Assembly (NCBI GenBank): GCA_011773575.1 | Contig: WVXJ01000176.1 | Span: 10,869-22,121, forward strand | Source of the DNA: Armatimonadota bacterium | GTDB lineage: Bacteria; Armatimonadota; Hebobacteria; Hebobacterales; WVXJ01 | Length of the DNA stretch: 11,253 nt | Direction: 5' to 3' | Part shown: piece after piece, positions 6,486-11,253 of the stretch | Position numbering within the stretch: position 1 is the stretch's first letter | Layout of the letters: every line of letters begins with the position of its first letter | The notes under the pieces: generated by a model | Databases searched by the model: none | What the model saw: the letters and a program-made list of their open reading frames with translations, nothing else | Told to the model about the DNA's origin: nothing | Made by a program: the position numbers and the translations under genes

Positions 6486-7796
6486 TCAGCCGGAGAGATA
6501 TTCCATGATAACTCCGGCGAGGTTCGCAATCTCCGGATCGTCGGGAACAGGAAGTCGGCTCCACACAAAGGCATCCCCCCAGGTATGCATCCCCTGGAAA
6601 TGCGTGGAGGCAAAGACTTCCTTTCCTTTAGTGGTTCCTTTGAGATCGAAGCCATTGCGGCTTATAAGCACAAGGTCTGGGGCAAGGGCGGATTTAGGTC
6701 CTCGGAAAGCCTCTTCTCGTGTGAAGACATGGCTGATTATCTTTTCACCTTCAAAGCTCATCTCCCGCATCCGGCCGGCGAGTTCTTCACGCAGCGCGGG
6801 AGCCTCTTCCGGCTCCACACACCCCTTTGCGAAGCGGCCTTTCACATTCAGATAGACGCGCCCCGGATCCAGAACAAAGGCGCGCGTGCCGGGTGTGATT
6901 TCGGCAACCGAGGTCGGTTCTTCGGCCTTGTAATCCAGGTAGCCGTTCTCACGCAGCCAGGCATTGAGCCTCACGTCTTTCCGCATCCCGGCAAAGCCGT
7001 GATCAGACAACAACACGAACCCTTCGCCTTCCTTGTCGGCTGAGCCACCTTTGTGGAAGCGATCCCACATCTCTCCGATGAATGTATCCACCGCGGTGTA
7101 ATAACCCATGACACGCTCATGGCGGGGATCATCTTCTCGCTCCACCGCGTTCCAGAGGAAATGATGGAGCCGGTCGGTCCCCGTTACCACCACTTGAAAA
7201 TAATCCCAGTTCTCTCTTTCCCAGAAATAGGCGGCGGCTTGGCGCCGTGTCTCCAGGGTGGAATCGAGGTCATCGAGCAGGCCGTCGAGGTCCTCGCGCG
7301 CTTTCTGGGTGTTTACATCGATTTGATAACCCATGCGCTCCAGGGCGGGGAGGTGTTCTTTGGGCCAGACGCTCTTGCCCAGACTGAGGGCGACGAACCC
7401 GGAGACGAGCGCCCCCGGCAGGCTTCGCGCGGGATAGGTGGAGGGCTGGTTGATAACGGCACAGCGGCGGCCCGATTCCCCCAGCCGGTCCCAAAAGGTG
7501 GGAACCGCCAGGTCTGCAAAGGTGGGGAATCGCAGTTGATAGGTATCGGAGGAGACATCGGTAAAGCCGAAGATACCGTGTTCCGCGGGATTGGCGCCGG
7601 TCATAAAAGAGGACCAACTGACAGAAGAGACGGGGGGCAAGGAGGCGCGCATCTGCTTCAGGCCTCCCTCGCCGATGATGGCGGCGGTGCGGGGCATCAC
7701 CGAGCGTTGGGCGAGCGTTTTCAGCAGCCCGAACGGCACTCCGTCCAGTCCCACCACACACGCCCGTTTCCGGCTGCGCCTGCGTAGAAACCGCAT
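6486..7796 (-). CDS. Cytosolic alkaline-phosphatase-superfamily phosphodiesterase-like enzyme (after cysC)
   Basis: A 436-aa protein with a basic N-terminus but no signal peptide or membrane helix, so probably cytosolic, unlike the two AP enzymes on the other strand. The AP core is complete: Asp18 in VVGLDG, inferred nucleophile Ser57 in SSVSWSSFMTG followed by NPAEHGIFGF, Asp208 and His212 in GTDRLHHFLW, Asp265 and His266 in SDHGF, and His404 in QGMHTWGD. It lacks the long inserted segment of the two large paralogues. Family members hydrolyse phosphodiesters, phosphomonoesters or nucleotide pyrophosphates; the substrate here is unknown. The gene starts 10 bp after the cysC stop, with GAGGA overlapping that stop, so its expression is tied to APS kinase. 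It ends in MEYLSG and does not carry the LGY motif. Confidence 0.85.
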   Translation of the reverse strand: MRFLRRRSRKRACVVGLDGVPFGLLKTLAQRSVMPRTAAIIGEGGLKQMRASLPPVSSVSWSSFMTGANPAEHGIFGFTDVSSDTYQLRFPTFADLAVPTFWDRLGESGRRCAVINQPSTYPARSLPGALVSGFVALSLGKSVWPKEHLPALERMGYQIDVNTQKAREDLDGLLDDLDSTLETRRQAAAYFWERENWDYFQVVVTGTDRLHHFLWNAVEREDDPRHERVMGYYTAVDTFIGEMWDRFHKGGSADKEGEGFVLLSDHGFAGMRKDVRLNAWLRENGYLDYKAEEPTSVAEITPGTRAFVLDPGRVYLNVKGRFAKGCVEPEEAPALREELAGRMREMSFEGEKIISHVFTREEAFRGPKSALAPDLVLISRNGFDLKGTTKGKEVFASTHFQGMHTWGDAFVWSRLPVPDDPEIANLAGVIMEYLSG

Positions 7797-7806
7797 TCTT
7801 CAGTCC

Positions 7807-8409
7807 TCAGATATATCCCAAATCCCGCAGGCGCTGCTTGATACTCTCTTCCTCTTCCTCGCTGTAGCCGCGTCCGTCACCGGCGGGGATATAGCCCATC
7901 TGCTCCAGGGTGCCGATAATCTTCGCCACCGAGGCCTCCTCGTCTTCCGCCGCCGTATCCACGACCACCTCCGCTTTGTCCGGCGGTTCGTAGGGGTCAC
8001 TTACACCGGTGAAGTTCTCAATCTCGCCGTTCAGGGCTTTCTCATACAGGCCCTTCGGGTCCCGCGCCTTGAGAGTGTCGAGATCGGCCTTACAGTAGAC
8101 CTCGACAAAGCGGCCGATGAGTTTCCGGTTCTCGTCCCGGATCTCCTTATAGGGAGAGATGGCGGCGGCGATGGCCACAACGTCATTACGGGTCAGCAGA
8201 TTACAAACGAACCCGATGCGGCGGATATTTATGTCACGGTCCTCTTTCGAATAGCCCAGGCCCTTGCTCAGGTTTTGACGCACCACATCCCCGTCCAAAA
8301 CTTCGACCTTCAAACCGCGTTCCAGCAGAATGTCCCGCACCTGCTCCGCCAGGGTGCTTTTGCCCGAGCCTGAGAGACCCGTGAACCAGAGTGTAAATCC
8401 TTTCGCCAT
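7807..8409 (-). CDS. cysC: Adenylylsulfate (APS) kinase with extended C-terminal tail
   Basis: APS kinase transfers phosphate from ATP to adenosine 5'-phosphosulfate, giving PAPS, the universal sulfate donor, in the cytosol. The 200-aa sequence shows the P-loop GLSGSGKST (11-19), LDGD (38-41), the conserved Ser85 in ISPYKE, DPKGLY (117-122) and FTGVSDPYEPP (133-143). The normal kinase end is LEQMGYI (168-174). A further 26 residues follow: an acidic run SEEEEES (183-189) and then KQRLRDLGYI (191-200), the shared terminal motif. This extension is not part of the catalytic fold. The gene lies 14 bp after one AP gene and 10 bp before another, downstream of sat. It is separate from ATP sulfurylase, not fused to it. 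Confidence 0.95.
   Translation of the reverse strand: MAKGFTLWFTGLSGSGKSTLAEQVRDILLERGLKVEVLDGDVVRQNLSKGLGYSKEDRDINIRRIGFVCNLLTRNDVVAIAAAISPYKEIRDENRKLIGRFVEVYCKADLDTLKARDPKGLYEKALNGEIENFTGVSDPYEPPDKAEVVVDTAAEDEEASVAKIIGTLEQMGYIPAGDGRGYSEEEEESIKQRLRDLGYI
7810..7839 (-). other. C-terminal LGY-motif coding segment of APS kinase
   Basis: Encodes KQRLRDLGYI just before the TGA stop, after an acidic linker. It sits beyond the usual kinase C-terminus. Confidence 0.8.
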
Positions 8410-8423
8410 ATCCTTCTTACCTT

Positions 8424-9803
8424 TCAGATGATGGATTCGCCGATCATATCTTCCGGCACCTCCAGCCCGAAGAACCGCAAGATAGATGGCGCTATATCAT
8501 AGATTTGGTATCGCTCTGCTCGTCTCAGCGTTCGATCTGTTCCGGGGTCCCATGCGAAAATCCCGTCGGGCAGGTGGTTGGCATCATCCGGCCCCGTATC
8601 ATTCTCTCTCATATGAATTGAGCCGCCTCCCACCGAACCGGCCGAGCGCCAGTTCAAATCTCCGAAGTAGATAATGAAATCGGGAGGGATATTATTGACT
8701 TCCCGGTAAACCTCCTCCGGCCGCAAGACACGGGTTCCGATGGGTTTCCCTTCTTCATCTCCTAGGTTCTCCAGGCCTGCCTTCACCTCATTTTGAACGC
8801 TTTCGAGTTCATCCGGAGAGGTGCGCCCCTGCGGCTCCCGGCCTGCTACATTGAAAAAGAGCCGTCCATAGTAGCCGCCCTCTCCCCACGCCGTGGTATT
8901 AGGCCAATCTATCATGTCATGGGTAAGCCGCTGCATAGAAGCGGGCTGCTCCTTGAGTTTCAAATAGCCTTGCTGCTGGAGCCATTCATTGATGCAGATG
9001 GCGCCTTCCATCGCCTTCGCGCCATGGTCGGATACTACCATGAAGGAAGTATCCGGCCCCGCCGCCTCCATGGTCCTGCCAATCTCCTCATCAATGCTTA
9101 CATAGTAATCATGCAGCACATTCTCATAGGGATTGCCGGCTTCATAAAGCCGGTGGGTGGGATCACAGAACCGCCAGAACCCGTGCTGCAGCCGGTCCGG
9201 ACCCATCTCTACCATCATCGCAAAATCGAAGTCATCCGCCTTTTGCAGTGCTCGAAAGGCGCGGAAGCGCGCCGCCGTCATTTGCTTCACAGATTCGAGC
9301 AAGGCGTTCTTGTCATCAGTCCGGAAGTCTTTCACATCTATCACATATTCGCCGCCGGCGGCTTGGTCCAGCAGTTCTCGCACGCCTTCCGGATGAGTGA
9401 AAGTCACATCCTTGCTGGGGGTCATAAAGCCTGAAATCATGATCCCATTGAGCGGCTTCGGCGGATAAGTCTGCGGTATTCCCATGAGAAGGGACTTCAG
9501 CCGATTGCGGGAGAGGTAGTTCCATACCGTGCGCGCCTTGATGACCTTGGCATTCATCACCTGGAGTGAGTCATACTCATAACTGGTGCGGTTGCGGAAC
9601 CCGTACACTCCCAACATCCCCGGATCCTTGGAGGTCATCATTGCCGTCCAGGCGGGAACCGTAATGGGGGGGATGGTGGAGTGCAGCCTGGCTCCTATGC
9701 CGCGCTGAGTGATTGCCTTGAGATTGGGCATCTCCTCCAGCCAGGCTTCCAGCGCCCACTGTGGAGTGAAACAGTCGAGACCGATGATTACCAGGCGGTT
9801 CAT
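8424..9803 (-). CDS. Cytosolic alkaline-phosphatase-superfamily phosphodiesterase-like enzyme (between sat and cysC)
   Basis: A 459-aa protein beginning MNRLVIIGLD with no signal peptide, so probably cytosolic. Metal ligands are Asp10, Asp203 and His207 in GPDRLQHGFW, Asp259 and His260 in SDHGAK, and His410 in DDANHLPDG. At the nucleophile position it has Thr48 (ITVPAWTAMMTS), as in NPP-type enzymes, whereas the other three complete AP enzymes here have Ser. The usual TG after the nucleophile region is TS. It ends VPEDMIGESII, the standard C-terminal AP pattern, with no LGY motif. The ATG is 2 bp after the sat stop and the cysC start is 14 bp beyond its end. This tight placement between two consecutive pathway enzymes suggests a role tied to APS or PAPS metabolism or use, but the substrate is not shown by sequence. 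Confidence 0.85.
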   Translation of the reverse strand: MNRLVIIGLDCFTPQWALEAWLEEMPNLKAITQRGIGARLHSTIPPITVPAWTAMMTSKDPGMLGVYGFRNRTSYEYDSLQVMNAKVIKARTVWNYLSRNRLKSLLMGIPQTYPPKPLNGIMISGFMTPSKDVTFTHPEGVRELLDQAAGGEYVIDVKDFRTDDKNALLESVKQMTAARFRAFRALQKADDFDFAMMVEMGPDRLQHGFWRFCDPTHRLYEAGNPYENVLHDYYVSIDEEIGRTMEAAGPDTSFMVVSDHGAKAMEGAICINEWLQQQGYLKLKEQPASMQRLTHDMIDWPNTTAWGEGGYYGRLFFNVAGREPQGRTSPDELESVQNEVKAGLENLGDEEGKPIGTRVLRPEEVYREVNNIPPDFIIYFGDLNWRSAGSVGGGSIHMRENDTGPDDANHLPDGIFAWDPGTDRTLRRAERYQIYDIAPSILRFFGLEVPEDMIGESII

Positions 9804-9805
9804 GA

Positions 9806-10960
9806 TTACTGCCCCTTGCGCGCGCTTTCGCCGAGAATCTCCGCAACTTCGGGACGCGTGAATTCCGGTGGAGGCATCTTTCCCTCCAGGAGCATCTGGC
9901 GCACTTTGCGGCCGCTCAAGAAGACATGATCTTCCTTATCATGAGGACAGGTCTTCGCGGTCGCCATATTGCCACACCGCTTGCAATAAAAGGCGTGATC
10001 GAAGAAGAGGGGAGTGATATCTATTTCCTCCGGCTCGAATTCCCCGAAGATGGTGTGCGCGTCGTAAGTGCCATAGTAATCACCCACACCTGCATGGTCT
10101 CGCCCCACTATGAAATGTGTGCAGCCATAGTTCTTGCGTACCAGGGCGTGGAAGATAGCCTCCCGCGGCCCGCCATAGCGCATGGCCGCCGGAAACACGG
10201 AAAGCACTACCCGGTCCCGCTGGTAGTATTTCTCGAGCAGGGCCTCATAACAGCGCATCCGCACATCCGCGGGAATATCATCACCTTTCGTCTCTCCCAC
10301 CAGAGGATGAATCAGCAGGCCATCGGTAAACTCCATCACGCATTTCTGCAGATACTCATGGGCGCGATGGATGGGATTGCGGGTCTGAAAGGCCGCAATA
10401 CGCTTCCAGCCCTTGGCATCGAAGAGCACCCGCGTTTCTTTGGGCTCCAGCCGGTAGCGGGCGAAATCGCGGTGTTCAGGATGCCGGATGAGGCGGATAT
10501 CTCCGCCCAGATAGACGGGAGAAATGCTCTTGAGATACTGAACCCCCGGGTGCCCGTCATCGGTGGTGCGAAGCACCATCTGGGCCTCATAATCGGGGTC
10601 CACTTCATAGCGGCTTTCCAGTGCCATCACCGCCAGCGCGTGGCCCGCATCATCTACCAGCGCAACTTGGGCTCCGGGTTTGAGGCCCTGCTGCTCCTTG
10701 GTTTTCGCCGAAAAGACTACAGGAATACTCCACACCAGACCATTGGTCAGGCGCATTGTATCGACTACACTTCTGTAATCCGCCTCTGTCATGAACCCTT
10801 TCAGAGGGCTCATTGCGCCACAGGCAATCATCTCCAAATCGGCGAGTTCTCTCTGGGTGAGCGGGATCTGCGGCATGCGGTCAGCATCTTGAGCCAACTT
10901 CTCCCGCTCCGCTCCCGAAACAGTACAGTCAAGCAGTTTACCGCCATGAGGGGGAATCAT
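9806..10960 (-). CDS. sat: Sulfate adenylyltransferase (ATP sulfurylase)
   Basis: Joins sulfate and ATP to give APS and pyrophosphate, the first step of sulfate activation, in the cytosol. The 384-aa length fits the single-subunit Sat type rather than CysDN. Visible hallmarks are IPPHGG at the N-terminus (2-7), QTRNPIHRAHE (192-202, nucleotide binding), GRDHAG (286-291) and a probable zinc site Cys326, Cys329, Cys338, His340 (CKRCGN and CPHD) found in many bacterial Sat proteins. A stop codon (TAG) lies two codons before the ATG in frame, so 10960 is the first possible start. The nearest GGAGG is far upstream (about 17 bases), so initiation may depend on coupling. It lies 28 bp after the RHH gene and 2 bp before an AP gene. 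Sat works in both directions; with cysC beside it, PAPS synthesis is the natural reading. Confidence 0.96.
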   Translation of the reverse strand: MIPPHGGKLLDCTVSGAEREKLAQDADRMPQIPLTQRELADLEMIACGAMSPLKGFMTEADYRSVVDTMRLTNGLVWSIPVVFSAKTKEQQGLKPGAQVALVDDAGHALAVMALESRYEVDPDYEAQMVLRTTDDGHPGVQYLKSISPVYLGGDIRLIRHPEHRDFARYRLEPKETRVLFDAKGWKRIAAFQTRNPIHRAHEYLQKCVMEFTDGLLIHPLVGETKGDDIPADVRMRCYEALLEKYYQRDRVVLSVFPAAMRYGGPREAIFHALVRKNYGCTHFIVGRDHAGVGDYYGTYDAHTIFGEFEPEEIDITPLFFDHAFYCKRCGNMATAKTCPHDKEDHVFLSGRKVRQMLLEGKMPPPEFTRPEVAEILGESARKGQ

Positions 10961-10988
10961 TTTCTAGTGCTCGGCGCCTCCATTAAGT

Positions 10989-11237
10989 TCAGAGATATCC
11001 CAATTCTTTCAATCGATCTCGTATCGCTTTCAGTTCAGCGACGGTCATGCGGCTGACAGCCTCCTTATCCTCCTGCTCCCCTGCCGCAGCAGCGGGATTC
11101 GAAGACAGGTCCCGCAAGACATAGATGGCAAACTCTGTCACCGATCTGAATCCCGTTCCCTCTATCAACTGTTTCAGCCGTTCATAGAGAGGGCGCGGGA
11201 TCTTCAGTGTCACCATATCCGCTGGTTCAGGTCCCAT
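10989..11237 (-). CDS. Ribbon-helix-helix (CopG/Arc-like) protein with C-terminal LGY motif, first gene of the sulfate-activation train
   Basis: An 82-aa protein with the same plan as the RHH gene at 4878: strand VTLKIP (9-14), helix PLYERLKQLIEGTG (16-29), turn FRS, helix VTEFAIYVLRDL (33-44). It is probably a paralogue, since KIPRPLYERL and KIDQELYEKL line up. After an Ala- and acid-rich linker it ends in RDRLKELGYL (73-82), the shared motif. Met8 is an alternative start nearer the RHH strand; neither start has a good ribosome binding site. It precedes sat by 28 bp, so it could be the operon's regulator, but the matching tag on APS kinase also allows a physical link with the enzymes. DNA binding is inferred from fold only. 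Confidence 0.8.
   Translation of the reverse strand: MGPEPADMVTLKIPRPLYERLKQLIEGTGFRSVTEFAIYVLRDLSSNPAAAAGEQEDKEAVSRMTVAELKAIRDRLKELGYL
10992..11021 (-). other. C-terminal LGY-motif coding segment of second RHH protein
   Basis: Encodes RDRLKELGYL directly before the TGA stop. The codons (CGA TTG AAA GAA TTG GGA TAT) differ from the other copies, so the similarity is at the peptide level. Confidence 0.75.
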
Positions 11238-11253
11238 ATTTCATTACGCTCCG

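Noticed and set aside
7053..7787. Plus-strand open frame of 244 codons opposite the AP gene after cysC
   Set aside because: The opposite strand encodes a complete AP enzyme with all metal ligands; this translation is low in recognisable structure and is explained by codon bias.
10957..10983. Eight-codon minus-strand mini-ORF (ATG GAG GCG ... TGA) whose stop overlaps the sat start
   Set aside because: The ATGA overlap is suggestive of a coupling leader peptide, but there is no ribosome binding site before its ATG, no Cys or Met enrichment and no attenuator-like hairpin. Its GGAG may simply be a distant site for sat.
9926..11056. Long plus-strand open frame of 376 codons opposite sat
   Set aside because: It lies antisense to an unmistakable sat gene with all its motifs. 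The translation has no recognisable domain and is rich in His and Ile as expected for an antisense shadow.

Overview
The window looks like a piece of chromosome from an uncultured or environmental Gram-negative-type bacterium. GC is moderately high, genes are tightly packed, and the proteins include a secreted-type sulfatase, membrane-anchored phosphodiesterase-like enzymes and a stand-alone Sat plus CysC sulfate-activation pair. No phylogenetic marker is present, so I do not assign a phylum. Nothing resembling an insertion sequence, integrase, tRNA, rRNA or CRISPR array is visible.

Layout: two convergent gene trains meet at about 5899-6145. The plus-strand train (1-5898) holds the C-terminal part of a sulfatase, two tandem paralogous alkaline-phosphatase-superfamily (AP) enzymes with hydrophobic N-termini, a 63-aa ribbon-helix-helix (RHH) protein, and a three-helix membrane protein with an extramembrane beta-rich region. 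The minus-strand train (11237 down to 6146) holds a second RHH protein, ATP sulfurylase (sat), a cytosolic AP enzyme, APS kinase (cysC), another cytosolic AP enzyme, and a small DUF2061 membrane protein. Gaps inside each train are 2-43 bp or overlaps, so each is probably one operon. The promoters would lie outside the window.

How the genes may work together: Sat and CysC make APS and then PAPS, the activated sulfate donor. The AP enzymes keep the two-metal ligand set and a Ser or Thr nucleophile, so they are probably phosphodiesterase, phosphatase or related transferase enzymes on an unknown substrate. With a sulfatase on the other arm, sulfate-ester (or phospho/sulfo-glycan or lipid) metabolism is a reasonable reading, but no sulfotransferase or PAPS reductase is in view.

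The most striking observation is a shared extreme C-terminal motif, roughly (acidic)-x-x-R-L-x-x-L-G-Y-(L/I/V), followed by at most two residues. It ends five proteins from four unrelated families: the sulfatase, both RHH proteins, the DUF2061 membrane protein and APS kinase. On CysC it sits on an extra tail beyond the normal end of the kinase. The DNA encoding it differs between copies while the peptide is conserved, which suggests selection on the peptide, for example as a docking, sorting or assembly tag. I know of no described function for it outside its frequent occurrence at sulfatase C-termini.
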